IMG/VR virus record: IMGVR_UViG_3300025785_000018
Coordinates: 1 to 59,957 of that record
Reading direction: 5' to 3' (one strand)
DNA from: a virus
DNA: 59,957 nucleotides
Shown here in pieces: positions 32,757 to 41,771 of the stretch. The notes under the pieces were generated by a model, which saw nothing but the letters and a program-made list of their open reading frames with translations, was not told the DNA's origin and ran no database searches. Position 1 is the first letter of the stretch; each line of letters starts with the position of its first letter. A program made the position numbers and the translations under genes.

Positions 32757-33331
32757 AGTAGTAAGTTATTCTCCCAATCTACGGAGTCCAGTAGTTTGTT
32801 TATCCAGCCAACTTTATCTTTATTATTATTTATCCATTCTACCAGGATCTTTTGCTGATATCTGGTTAAATGAGTGAATTTAATTAGTTGGTTCCGGCCA
32901 GTCTGCCAGTTGTTCTCTACAACTATAGTATACGTTTGCTGCTCATTATTTGCCTTAGCTATATAGCTATAAGTCTTGCTTACAGTAGGGTCTGCATGGT
33001 AGTAGTATACTTCTGATAGTGTACCATCAGCCACAGCCATGACTATATCACTCCAATGTGATACCGTCTTAAACTTATCATCAACAGTCCTATAATGGAT
33101 CTCGTTATTGAACGCATCCGTATAGTAACCAGTGATGGTATTACCCGATACATTAATAGTCGTGTTAGGTTCTACTGCAGTGATAGTCACAGGGTATGCT
33201 TGTCCTCCTGTGGATACACCCACACCTGTAGCTCCATAAGTCGGTGTAGTACTAGCAACGTAAGTTACGTTTTGTTTTACGTTCTCAAGCTCATGGACTG
33301 TAGTTAGTCTTGTAGGTACTGGTGAAAACAT
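32753..33331 (-). CDS. Tail structural protein, unknown
   Basis: 192 residues. N-terminal half beta-rich (NVTYVASTTPTYGATGVGV, VEPNTTINVSGNTITGYYTD); the middle IHYRTVDDKFKTVSHWSDIV and the C-terminal helical end (LTRYQQKILVEWINNNKDKV) recall conserved proteins found next to gp5 in cyanophage-type phages. It follows gp5 with a one-base overlap. Probably a baseplate or hub accessory protein. Confidence 0.6.
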
Positions 33332-35691
33332 TATTGAATCAGTAAGTACTGTCCTATGTTACCTACACGCGCATGATCCCTCATAGTAAACGACTGCTTC
33401 CTGTTATTTGTATATGAGAACGATACATGGATCCATACAGTCGATGCACCTGAATACTCAAGTAATAGTTGGTCATATGGTATGATCTGCTGTATAGCTT
33501 GGATAGCTTCATAATGTTTTTGCCTATCAAATCCTGGTATGACTAAGTCCGCAGCTTGACCCAAATAATGCTGTGAAGTAGGCGAAGACTGAGCTACATC
33601 ACCAGGTCTCCTGAATCCAGAAGTTATTTGGATATTAGGGTACAAACCAATGATTGCTTCAAGGCAGTTCTCTGCAAGCCCTTTAAGGTTGCATACGATC
33701 TGTTGTGGTGTTAACCCTTGTTGGGCAACGGGCATACGGGTACCGTTCTGTGTAAACGTTGCAAGCTTAAAGTGTGTTGATAACTGTAGGTCTGGACTAA
33801 AGTCACTCATACCGTTTATGATGTTACAGCTTTGTGGTAATGGTGCCACATCATTTGGTTTGACATCAGTCGTACCGTTAGTAGTACCAGAGTTAACTTC
33901 ATTAGCGTCAAGCGTACCATCGCTGATTTGTTTTGCTATGTAGTCTGCAGGGTCACCTTCGTCAGGCGTCTCAAACACTGATGCAGCTTCAAGACCTCGT
34001 GTCACAACGACAAGGTTTGGAAACTCTGGTTCACCTTCTACAGTTGGTATAGATAATCCAGTCTTGTTAGCAGAACCTGCACGACCATCGCCCAAGTCTA
34101 GACGCACACCGTCCATGTTAAGTGTTGCACCAGCTAGTACGTTCGTAGAAGCAGATGACTCAAGGTTTAAACTGTTACCAGAGTATATGTTTGTGGCTCC
34201 AGTAGATTCGATGTTGACTGATCCAGCCATGAGGTTGAATGCACCAGCCACAGCAACGTTCATGTTGTTATTGACTTGTAAGTTAACATCACCTTCTACA
34301 GTAACGTTGAGTGCGCCCTTGATATGTACAAAGCCGTTACGCTCCATTATCTCATACCCATCACCAACTATACGGTTAACTTGTGTACCGTTTGCGTCTA
34401 TCTCTGTAAATGTACCTGACTTATGGTAAGTATGGATACGTTCGGATCCTTTTGTATCATCAAACTCCATAACATGGCCAGACTCGGTCATCATTACATG
34501 GTTAAACGGGTACTTGGCATTGTACGGTATCTGTGATTGGTCCCATGTAACACCAACAGACTTGACTCCCTTATCTCGCGTTTGCTCTTTAGTGTATACG
34601 ATGGTCTTACGGATGTCTTCAGCTCTCGCTAACTTATTGGTGTCTGCTTCATTGATGTATAGAGGGTACTTACCGTTTGGGTCTTTAAATCCTATAACTG
34701 AAGCTGAAGCAGTATTACTTAACCCTGATGCATTTGGAGTAGAGTCTACTGGTGGGTTTACAGGTGTATTGACAGGGGATAGATCACCTGATACAGTTGG
34801 CACGCCATCCTTCAAGAATAGTTGTGACTCTGCAGATCTGCGCTTTGTTAATCCTGCTAACACTTGTCCACCAGCTTTATTATAGTTTGAGAACTGGTTT
34901 GCACACCCCATATAATCGGGTATGTTTAGTGTTGATAGAAGCGTTGACTTAGAGTATGTACCAGAACCAAGGTTATACACGAATGAACACATAGAATCAA
35001 ACATCGATTGGGTTATTGGTGCTTTCGTTGCAGAGTATAGTATTGGGTATACAGACTTAGTGAAGTGTGCTAGTAAGTATTCGTTTGCTTGGCTTTCAGT
35101 TATAGTCATACCTGCTGTTACAGGTGATCCATTGATTGTGGTAGTACCATAACCAATCGTCCATACACCCACAGAGTCTTGATAAGAAGTTAGTCTCAAC
35201 CCTTCAAACTGCTTGATGAGTGATATAGCATCTGATGAAGCTGTATACGTATTTGCTGGGTTTAATCCTGGTGTATCTGTAGGAGGGTTTGAGTCAGTAT
35301 TAGCAACTATATTACCGTTTACGTCTGTAGTGGTTTGCTGTGATGTAGGAGCAAGAAAACCATCTGACTTTAATATCATTTGGTTATTGTCTTGATCTAT
35401 AGATCCTTGTGCTTGAGGGATACCACCGATGACACCAAGCATGATAGGCTGTTGTTCTGCCTCGTCCCTGAACATGATGATCACCCATGTGCCTTCGACT
35501 GGACCTAACGGTGTGGTACCAATACCAGATATACCAGCAGAGGTGACTGGTTGCATTGGGAATGCCCATGGTAGTTCATAAGTTGGTAGTACACTAGCAT
35601 CGTAGTTATGTAGACCTACGACACGAACTTGACACCTACCAAGTTTTAATGGGTCTTGTCTATTCTCAACGCATCCTGTATACAACTTCAT
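33331..35691 (-). CDS. 5: gp5-like spike with GH24 lysozyme and M15 peptidase
   Basis: 786 residues. Domain order: OB-fold (1-95, CQVRVVGLHNYDASVL, ELPWAFPM); GH24 lysozyme (about 150-305) with the T4-lysozyme catalytic spacing E163, D172, T178 (KQFEGLRL, YQDSVGVWTIGYGT); a beta-helix spike (about 380-560, repeats like VEGDVNLQVNNNMNVAVAG); and a C-terminal M15 D-Ala-D-Ala peptidase-like domain (about 660-770) with the zinc ligands in SQHYLGQAADLVIP and WIHVSF. gp5 pierces the outer membrane and cleaves peptidoglycan. Here the spike carries two different peptidoglycan-cutting activities, glycosidase and peptidase (inference from motifs). Confidence 0.85.
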   Translation of the reverse strand: MKLYTGCVENRQDPLKLGRCQVRVVGLHNYDASVLPTYELPWAFPMQPVTSAGISGIGTTPLGPVEGTWVIIMFRDEAEQQPIMLGVIGGIPQAQGSIDQDNNQMILKSDGFLAPTSQQTTTDVNGNIVANTDSNPPTDTPGLNPANTYTASSDAISLIKQFEGLRLTSYQDSVGVWTIGYGTTTINGSPVTAGMTITESQANEYLLAHFTKSVYPILYSATKAPITQSMFDSMCSFVYNLGSGTYSKSTLLSTLNIPDYMGCANQFSNYNKAGGQVLAGLTKRRSAESQLFLKDGVPTVSGDLSPVNTPVNPPVDSTPNASGLSNTASASVIGFKDPNGKYPLYINEADTNKLARAEDIRKTIVYTKEQTRDKGVKSVGVTWDQSQIPYNAKYPFNHVMMTESGHVMEFDDTKGSERIHTYHKSGTFTEIDANGTQVNRIVGDGYEIMERNGFVHIKGALNVTVEGDVNLQVNNNMNVAVAGAFNLMAGSVNIESTGATNIYSGNSLNLESSASTNVLAGATLNMDGVRLDLGDGRAGSANKTGLSIPTVEGEPEFPNLVVVTRGLEAASVFETPDEGDPADYIAKQISDGTLDANEVNSGTTNGTTDVKPNDVAPLPQSCNIINGMSDFSPDLQLSTHFKLATFTQNGTRMPVAQQGLTPQQIVCNLKGLAENCLEAIIGLYPNIQITSGFRRPGDVAQSSPTSQHYLGQAADLVIPGFDRQKHYEAIQAIQQIIPYDQLLLEYSGASTVWIHVSFSYTNNRKQSFTMRDHARVGNIGQYLLIQ

Positions 35692-36986
35692 TATTGTCCA
35701 CCTTTATTCAAATCAACTATAAACGAATCTTTAATTAGTTCCATCTTACATTGATGTGCATCCCTATCTATCGAATGGTTGATAGCTGATATCACATAGT
35801 TACCTGAGAACATCTTATCTTGTATATCTTTTGATGAGTCAGATGATTGTATTGGATTAAACTTATTTAAGTTAAGGAATACCTTTTGTCCTACTGTATA
35901 ATCTGTCCTACCAGGAACCAAGATCTCAACCCTTGTAGCCATAGCTTGCTGCATCAATGACATCCTTTGTTGTATGCCAGCAGTGTTGGTCGTATCAGTA
36001 TAGCTGTTAAAGCTGCCGTAGTATTTACTGTAGTCAAACACTGTGGATGCAGACCTACGAACAGAGGCGTTAGAAGCAACAGGATAATCGTTTAAGTGTT
36101 TGTTGTTCTTAAAGTCTGTAAGCATATCATAGTTCTTTACGACGAACTTCTTAGTAGTCACATCAAAGGTAATCATCTTAGAAGCATACATACCAGACCT
36201 TGCTCTGTCAAGGTAATCAAAAGCTTTTGGTATACTTATCTCAATGATACGTTGGTACTCTGCAGGTATATCACGATAGCTTCGACCATCTGGTGTAAAC
36301 GTACGCATGAAGTTATCTGATATAAATGTTTGTACTACATTAGAAGTATATAGGTTTTCAAGAGATACGAAGTTTAAACCTTTCCTGCTCTCAAAGAATA
36401 GGTACGATAAGGAATTGTTTTGGTTTAAAGAATACTCTGCCACATGGTTGATACTCTTTACAGGAGACCAATAGTTTGCGATGAACTTTGTACTATTCGC
36501 TGTGTCTTCTATGTTAATGTTTTTCTTTGACTCTAAGCCATTGACAGTATCTTTAATGATAGTCTTTATTATGTCAGAACACTTGCCTTTATACGGTACA
36601 CTGACTTTCTTATTAACATCGACTAAAGCTTCCCTTGATATGAAGTGTAGTTCATAGATAGCATTCCTATTACCCTGTGTCTCTCTGTTTGTCATCTTAT
36701 AGATGTAGAACTGGTCATTGATGACGTTAGCTGGTCCTGTCATAGAAGGGGTATGGATAGCTATATTAACATACTCTTCACCAACAAATGGGAATAAGTT
36801 AGCAAGGTCTAATGAGTCTTTAAACGCCATTACACCAGATATGAACGGAGAGAATAAGTCTTCATAGATCTCAAGAGCTATGACTTGGTTGGTGACTTCC
36901 TGACCATACCCGTTTGCAGATATGATCTGTATCTTGTCTATGCTGACGTCGCCAGCAAACCGTATGACTTCAGCGGTCGCGCTCAT
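35691..36986 (-). CDS. 27: Baseplate hub gp27-like protein
   Basis: 431 residues (T4 gp27 is 391). Contains SPFISGVMAFKDSLDLANLF, YELHFISREALVDVNKK, HVAEYSLNQNNSLSYLFFES, and VEILVPGRTDYTVGQKVFLN near the end, the order and motifs expected of the hub protein that trimerises under the tail tube and holds the gp5 spike. It directly precedes gp5 (one-base overlap) and follows gp53 (one-base overlap). Confidence 0.75.
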   Translation of the reverse strand: MSATAEVIRFAGDVSIDKIQIISANGYGQEVTNQVIALEIYEDLFSPFISGVMAFKDSLDLANLFPFVGEEYVNIAIHTPSMTGPANVINDQFYIYKMTNRETQGNRNAIYELHFISREALVDVNKKVSVPYKGKCSDIIKTIIKDTVNGLESKKNINIEDTANSTKFIANYWSPVKSINHVAEYSLNQNNSLSYLFFESRKGLNFVSLENLYTSNVVQTFISDNFMRTFTPDGRSYRDIPAEYQRIIEISIPKAFDYLDRARSGMYASKMITFDVTTKKFVVKNYDMLTDFKNNKHLNDYPVASNASVRRSASTVFDYSKYYGSFNSYTDTTNTAGIQQRMSLMQQAMATRVEILVPGRTDYTVGQKVFLNLNKFNPIQSSDSSKDIQDKMFSGNYVISAINHSIDRDAHQCKMELIKDSFIVDLNKGGQ

Positions 36987-37480
36987 TATATAATGTCTTG
37001 GAAGTTTTGTAAGATTGTATTAAGTAGCGAAGGAGAGATTAGTTTGATTCGTCGTTTACTTTCATTGACAGATATTTCATAATCAAAGTTACTTACCGAT
37101 GCTGCACCCTCTGCGTTTGAGTTAACTACATATCCATTACGATCTACATAATGATGGGTGTTATACTCATTACCTGCACCATACTTGTTTGTTACGTATT
37201 GACTTAGTTCTTGCTGTGGTAGTGGAAAGTCGTTTATATAGTCAAAGTTTTCATTGCATAGCATGACTACCCAATGATAGTATGGGCTACCATATACTTT
37301 CTCAGCTATGATCTCAGGAGTCTCACCATCCACAACGTCATATTGATCATATAGTGTAACGTTTGAAAGGATAGCAGTCCTTACCCTAACGTTTGTAGTT
37401 ACGTCAGTGACTAATTTATAGACAGTCTTACCATTGATCTGGTAGGGATATAAGAACGTTGGAAATTGATCGAAGTACAT
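36986..37480 (-). CDS. 53: Baseplate wedge gp53
   Basis: 164 residues (T4 gp53 is 196). Motifs YFDQFPTFLYPYQ, VRVRTAILSNVTLYDQYDVV, PEIIAEKVYGSPYYHWVVML and NDFPLPQQELSQYV are those of the gp53 family, which has LysM-like folds and joins neighbouring wedges. Stop is followed directly by the gp27-like start. Confidence 0.85.
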   Translation of the reverse strand: MYFDQFPTFLYPYQINGKTVYKLVTDVTTNVRVRTAILSNVTLYDQYDVVDGETPEIIAEKVYGSPYYHWVVMLCNENFDYINDFPLPQQELSQYVTNKYGAGNEYNTHHYVDRNGYVVNSNAEGAASVSNFDYEISVNESKRRIKLISPSLLNTILQNFQDII

Positions 37481-37483
37481 ATA

Positions 37484-38500
37484 TTATAGACCGTCCTGAA
37501 TCTTCTCTTTTGTAAGGGTTGCAAGTTCTTTAAACACAAGAGTTATGTTGATTTGTGTAGGGTTACCATTATCAAACGAAGTAAACTGACCGTTTGGTGA
37601 ATAGTCAACTGTCATGTCTGTAAGTACACATGATGTATGTCTATTGATGTATAAGTTTTCCTGTGTACCATTATAGTAGAATATATCAAACTCAGAAGGA
37701 TAGACGTATAAGAAGTTCTGTGCATCTTTAAACTCAGGATGCATATGAAGCTTAAACTGGTAGATGATGTTCTGTACATTTGCTGCTTCTTGAGCGTTTC
37801 TTGGATAGAATTGGTACTCAAACGTAAAGTCTCGGAACTCTACGCCTTTAAATATCTGTTCTTTCCTTGGATTTGGTGCTAGTCCAGTAAGCTTAGAGAA
37901 CCCACCTGTACCAGGTATACTTAATCCAGCAGCAATAGCTGCAGCAGTTCCTTGGTTTGCTGCATCTTTTGAGATGTTAGATCCGCCTTTCTTCTCAGAG
38001 GCTTTCTTGAGTGCAGCTGTACCAGCTATGATACCTCCAATGATCTCATTATTTTCTGGTTCATAGTTAATAGTATACTTTGTAGACATCGTATTAGGAT
38101 TGTGTAAAGCTATGGCTGTAGCTAATCGTCTTGTTTGTGCTGAGAACGAAGCTCCAAGTTTTTGTTCAGCTTCAGCTATTGGACCTGATGCACCTTGTGT
38201 AGCAGTAGCTTGTCTTACTTGAGCAGCAAGGTCACTGTTATCTCGTGGAGTTAAGTCTTGTACTGTCTGTACTTGACCGTCTTTGATTAGCTTTGAGTCT
38301 GCTTGAGCGTTGATATAGAATATAACGTAGTTATTACCATACTCACCCAATGAACCCATTAAGTCTAAAGGATAAGAGAATGAATCTACTTTATACTTGT
38401 TACTATCAAATGTAGCTGGTCCACCTCTAGCTGCATAAGTACTACTTCCAGAGTAATCACCTAACTTAACAGGGGTACCAGTAGTTTGGGTCGTTGCCAT
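37484..38500 (-). CDS. 48: Tail tube cap / baseplate gp48-like
   Basis: 338 residues (T4 gp48 is 364). N-terminus VDSFSYPLDLMGSLGEYGNN followed by YVIFYINAQ is typical of gp48 in cyanophage-type phages. C-terminal half (FKGVEFRDFTFEYQFYPRNA, MHPEFKDAQNFLYVYPSEFD, VLTDMTVDYSPNGQF) has the tube-protein fold shared by gp48, gp54 and gp19. gp48 caps the hub and starts the tail tube. It is the first gene of the minus-strand baseplate operon, with the late promoter 24 bases upstream and an agga ribosome site. Confidence 0.8.
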   Translation of the reverse strand: MATTQTTGTPVKLGDYSGSSTYAARGGPATFDSNKYKVDSFSYPLDLMGSLGEYGNNYVIFYINAQADSKLIKDGQVQTVQDLTPRDNSDLAAQVRQATATQGASGPIAEAEQKLGASFSAQTRRLATAIALHNPNTMSTKYTINYEPENNEIIGGIIAGTAALKKASEKKGGSNISKDAANQGTAAAIAAGLSIPGTGGFSKLTGLAPNPRKEQIFKGVEFRDFTFEYQFYPRNAQEAANVQNIIYQFKLHMHPEFKDAQNFLYVYPSEFDIFYYNGTQENLYINRHTSCVLTDMTVDYSPNGQFTSFDNGNPTQINITLVFKELATLTKEKIQDGL

Positions 38501-38524
38501 TTATAATCCTAAACGTTTATTGTT

Positions 38525-38539
38525 TATTTATAATAAATA
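38525..38539. promoter_or_regulatory. Divergent late promoters, overlapping
   Basis: An exact TATAAATA on the minus strand (38525-38532) drives gp48. On the plus strand the overlapping stretch reads taataaata (38531-38539), one or two mismatches from the late octamer, just upstream of gp4 at 38546. The two converge back to back in the only intergenic space between the divergent late blocks. Confidence 0.5.
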
Positions 38540-38545
38540 CCATAG

Positions 38546-38983
38546 ATGTTCCATAAACGAATGTACAAGCCAATGTTTCCTGAGAAGTACGAGGGAGACC
38601 CCACTAATATAGTGATGAGATCAAGCTGGGAGACCCGCTTTGCATCATGGTGTGATAAGAACCCATCAGTAGTCAAGTGGCTGTCAGAGGAGACAATCAT
38701 ACCTTATAGGTGTCCCACTGATAACAGGATCCACAGGTACTTTGTAGACTTTAAGATAAAGGTTCGTACGAAAGATAACCAGATCAAGACATACCTCGTT
38801 GAGGTTAAACCTGCCAAACAAACCCAACCACCAGAGTTTCCAGGTCGTCAGACCAAAAGATACCTCACAGAGTCACTCACGTTCATGAAGAACCAAGCAA
38901 AGTGGAGAGCTGCAAACGAATGGTGTAAAGACCGGAATTGGGAATTCATCATCATAACCGAGAACGAACTAGGTCTAAATTAG
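38546..38983 (+). CDS. 4: Head completion protein gp4
   Basis: 145 residues (T4 gp4 is 150). Signature YEGDPTNIVMRSSWETRFAS, then VVKWLSEETIIPY, YFVDFKIKVRTK and TYLVEVKPAKQ, a TnsA/restriction-endonuclease-like fold with D...ExK. In T4 gp4 (also called 50/65) completes DNA-filled heads. First gene of the plus-strand block. Ribosome site weak; start ATG six bases after the plus-strand promoter-like element. Confidence 0.85.
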   Translation: MFHKRMYKPMFPEKYEGDPTNIVMRSSWETRFASWCDKNPSVVKWLSEETIIPYRCPTDNRIHRYFVDFKIKVRTKDNQIKTYLVEVKPAKQTQPPEFPGRQTKRYLTESLTFMKNQAKWRAANEWCKDRNWEFIIITENELGLN

Positions 38984-38985
38984 CA

Positions 38986-38993
38986 TATAAATA
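38986..38993 (+). promoter_or_regulatory. T4-type late promoter abutting a start codon
   Basis: Exact TATAAATA on the plus strand ending four bases before the ATG at 38998; no Shine-Dalgarno sequence lies between. It also lies just past the gp4 stop. Confidence 0.6.
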
Positions 38994-38997
38994 ACAA

Positions 38998-39591
38998 ATG
39001 GCTACAAAACAACAACTAAGAGATGTATTTGCTAAAAACCAATACGAGTTAAAAGACGCAGCAAAGAGATCTCGTACATGGTTCCAGCAGCAAGCTAGGT
39101 TATTACAGACACAAGCTATAACTCCAAATAAAGTATTAAAGGGAGATGCAAGCGCTAACGTGACTTCTATACAACCTGGAAGCTTGTACATGTTCTTATA
39201 TGATCCAAAGACAAAAGACGACCTACCATACTATGACGTGTTTCCTCTTGTATTCCCATATAAGAAGATAGGTAACAAAGGGTTTATTGGGTTAAACATG
39301 CATTATCTACCATACTACCATCGTGTACAGCTATTACAAAGACTGATGGAGTATGCAAGTAATACAAAGATGAATGATACAACAAAGCTTAAGTATTCAT
39401 GGAACTTAATAAATGGGGTGTCTAGGTTTAAATGGGCAGAACCATGTATCCACCAGTATCTAAATAGTCATATTAAATCAAATATGAGGAAGATATCACC
39501 ACAAGACTGGACGACAGCTATGCTATTACCTGTAGAGCAGTTTGTAGGTGCAAATAAAGCAACAGTCTGGAAGGACTCAGTAGGAGCATAA
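38998..39591 (+). CDS. Probable DNA end protector gp2-like
   Basis: 197 residues. Motifs YMFLYDPKTKDDLPYYDVFP, GFIGLNMHYLPYYHRVQLLQ, and AMLLPVEQFVGANKATVW are shared by a protein beside gp4 in marine T4-like phages that is usually annotated as gp2, the DNA end protector. T4 gp2 is longer (274), and I cannot verify homology, so the name is tentative; the gene neighbourhood (next to gp4) agrees with T4. Confidence 0.55.
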   Translation: MATKQQLRDVFAKNQYELKDAAKRSRTWFQQQARLLQTQAITPNKVLKGDASANVTSIQPGSLYMFLYDPKTKDDLPYYDVFPLVFPYKKIGNKGFIGLNMHYLPYYHRVQLLQRLMEYASNTKMNDTTKLKYSWNLINGVSRFKWAEPCIHQYLNSHIKSNMRKISPQDWTTAMLLPVEQFVGANKATVWKDSVGA

Positions 39592-40268
39592 TGGCTACTT
39601 TAAACCAATTCATATCATCTATAGCTAATGAAGGCCTAATGAAGATGTCACGTTTCAACGTGACCTTTACTCCGCCTAATGCTATAGCTGATGGTCCTTA
39701 CTTAAGGGATCTCAGGAAAATATTACTGTACTGTGATACTATCAGCTTACCAGGTTTATCATTAGCTACCACAGAAGCAAAGACGTTTGGTGAAATAAGA
39801 GAGATGCCATATCAAAAGCTCTTTGAAACTACCAACATGACTTTCTATGTAGATAACGCTATGATAGTTAAACTTCTGTTTGATAATTGGATTGGAGCAG
39901 TACAAGATCCTGTAACAAGGTCTTTTAATTACTATGATGACTACATAACAGATATGTCAGTAGAAGTATTTGATGTCAATGAAAACAGTAGATACACACT
40001 AAACATGTATCAGTGTTATCCTAAGGCCATAGGCGCTATACAAATGGACTATCAAAGTAAAGACCTAATGAAAGTAAGCGTTACGATGAACTATAAATAC
40101 TGGACTGCTGTAGGTTCTAAGAGCTCTATAAATGGAGATATATCTCCTGTACCTAATGCATACTTTACTAATTTTAATCAGTTCCAAACTGGAGTAAATC
40201 AAGGCATGCCACCTCCGCCTCCTCCAATACAGAACGTAACTAATACAATACCAACGCCACAATTTTAA
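39591..40268 (+). CDS. Tail tube-fold protein (gp19/gp54-like)
   Basis: 225 residues. MSRFNVTFTPP, YCDTISLPGLSLATTEAKTF, EMPYQKLFETTNMTFYVDNA, YPKAIGAIQMDYQSKDLMKV and VTMNYKYWTA form the tube-protein fold of the gp19/gp54 family (PF06841-type). It is longer than gp19 (163) because of a 40-residue Pro-rich tail (MPPPPPPIQ). The position near gp48 and the tape-measure gene favours the gp54 tube initiator over the major tube protein, but this is open. Confidence 0.65.
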   Translation: MATLNQFISSIANEGLMKMSRFNVTFTPPNAIADGPYLRDLRKILLYCDTISLPGLSLATTEAKTFGEIREMPYQKLFETTNMTFYVDNAMIVKLLFDNWIGAVQDPVTRSFNYYDDYITDMSVEVFDVNENSRYTLNMYQCYPKAIGAIQMDYQSKDLMKVSVTMNYKYWTAVGSKSSINGDISPVPNAYFTNFNQFQTGVNQGMPPPPPPIQNVTNTIPTPQF

Positions 40269-40278
40269 GGAGAGAGAA

Positions 40279-40755
40279 ATGGCTGCAGCAAAAGAAGATT
40301 TTATGACCACAAAATGGAGACCGATGATGGCTATGACATACATGGCTACTATCATATTTGACTTCATTGTAGGACCGATCATATTCAACGTATTACAATA
40401 CTGGAATCCAGGTCAGGCAGTTACAAGTTGGACACCACTAACACTACAAGGCGGTGGTCTATATCACCTTGCAATGGGTGCTATCCTTGGTATCTCAGCT
40501 CTTACACGCGGACAAGAGAAGATCGCTCAAATTAATGCAGGTGCAAATGATCCAGCACCACAAGCTCCTGTGATGAACTTACCAGTTGGTAATACACCAC
40601 AACAAACATGGGCACAAGATCCAGTACAACAACAATCAGTACAACAAGCTCCTGTGACAGTTGATGTCTCAGTTGGTGCTCCACCTCCAGCATTTGGTGC
40701 ACCACCAGTTGCAGATCCAACAGTAAGAGCAACACCTACACGTAAGATTACGTAA
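40279..40755 (+). CDS. Holin-like membrane protein (3TM family)
   Basis: 158 residues. N-terminal two membrane segments (MMAMTYMATIIFDFIVGPII and LYHLAMGAILGISAL) followed by TRGQEKIAQI match the GTA-type 3TM holin family pattern (KWRP...RGxEKI). The second half is a Pro/Gln/Ala-rich disordered tail. Ribosome site aaggagag. It lies in the plus-strand structural block, away from the endolysin, so a structural membrane role is possible too. Confidence 0.6.
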   Translation: MAAAKEDFMTTKWRPMMAMTYMATIIFDFIVGPIIFNVLQYWNPGQAVTSWTPLTLQGGGLYHLAMGAILGISALTRGQEKIAQINAGANDPAPQAPVMNLPVGNTPQQTWAQDPVQQQSVQQAPVTVDVSVGAPPPAFGAPPVADPTVRATPTRKIT

Positions 40756-40770
40756 TATAAAGGTATTATT

Positions 40771-41205
40771 ATGAAAGCTGATGAAAATTTATCAAAGATT
40801 TTTGATGTAGAACCTCTTAAACAGGGTGAAGTTGCAAGCACGGGACAAGAGATTGTCCCAGCTTCAAACAAGATGGAAGAGAACGTGGATTATGACTATG
40901 ACTCAGCTCGTAATAATCTACATAAATTATTGAATCAAGGACAAGATGCATTATATCATGCTTTGGAAATAGCCAAGCAATCTGAGCATCCAAGAGCCTT
41001 TGAGGTTGTAGGTAACTTAATGAAACAGTTAGCTGACACTAATGAACAACTGTTAACACTAAGTGAACGTAAGCAAAAACTAGATGCTCCTAAGCAGCAA
41101 GATGGAAATGCATCTGGTAAGCAAGTGACGAATAACAACGCGATATTCGTGGGATCTACTTCAGAACTATCTAAAATGATTAAAAACCTGAATAAAAATG
41201 ATTAA
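40771..41205 (+). CDS. 16: Terminase small subunit gp16
   Basis: 144 residues (T4 gp16 is 164). DYDSARNNLHKLLNQGQDAL, then YHALEIAKQSEHPRAFEVVG and NLMKQLADTNEQLLTLSERK is the conserved coiled-coil core of the T4-type small terminase. The terminase large subunit gp17, which normally follows gp16, is absent here: a homing endonuclease and gp26 follow instead. Confidence 0.85.
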   Translation: MKADENLSKIFDVEPLKQGEVASTGQEIVPASNKMEENVDYDYDSARNNLHKLLNQGQDALYHALEIAKQSEHPRAFEVVGNLMKQLADTNEQLLTLSERKQKLDAPKQQDGNASGKQVTNNNAIFVGSTSELSKMIKNLNKND

Positions 41206-41770
41206 ACCTACATATCTTTATATTAAACATCATACTATAACTGGAATGAATTATTTCGGTAAAACTACACGAAATGATATTGATAAGTATTTAGGATCTG
41301 GTAAATATTGGATTAATCATATAAACAAGCATGGTAAAGAGCATGTTATAACTATGTGGGTTTCTGAGCCATTTATTGATAAAAGCAAATTAATTAAATA
41401 TGCTAAGCTTATATCAGAAGAATTTAATATAGTTAACTCTGATAAATGGGCAAATTTAAGAGAAGAAAATGGAATTGATGGTGCACCTATAGGATACAGT
41501 CATTCAGACGAATCTAGAAAAATAATGTCTGAATCACACAAAGGTATTAGTAATAAAATCAGTGATGAAGCAAAAAAGAGAATGTCAGAAGCACAAAAGA
41601 AAAGAATTATTACTAAGGAACACAGAGCTAAAATTGGACTTAGTATATCGCAAAACACAAAGGGCAAATTGAAACCTAAAACAATATGTCCAGTATGTGG
41701 TGTGACAGGAGGAAACAACGTTATGAAACGTTGGCATTTTAATAATTGTAAAAATAATGTAGGAGAATAG
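41198..41770 (+). CDS. GIY-YIG homing endonuclease, free-standing
   Basis: 190 residues. N-terminal YLYIKHHTITGMNYFGKTTR followed by YLGSGKYWINHINKHGKEHV is a GIY-YIG nuclease core of the Seg type; the repeats SDESRKIMSESHKG and SDEAKKRMSEAQKK are NUMOD3-like DNA-binding motifs; the end (CPVCGVTGG...HFNNCK) is a zinc-finger-like element. Its ATG lies in the last codons of gp16 (8-base overlap). Such enzymes spread by cutting phages that lack them. Base composition is more AT-rich than neighbours. Confidence 0.8.
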   Translation: MIKPTYLYIKHHTITGMNYFGKTTRNDIDKYLGSGKYWINHINKHGKEHVITMWVSEPFIDKSKLIKYAKLISEEFNIVNSDKWANLREENGIDGAPIGYSHSDESRKIMSESHKGISNKISDEAKKRMSEAQKKRIITKEHRAKIGLSISQNTKGKLKPKTICPVCGVTGGNNVMKRWHFNNCKNNVGE

Positions 41771-41771
41771 T

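Noticed and set aside
40527-40871. Antisense ORFs opposite the holin-like and gp16 genes
   Set aside because: Fully covered by real plus-strand genes with ribosome sites; no independent evidence.
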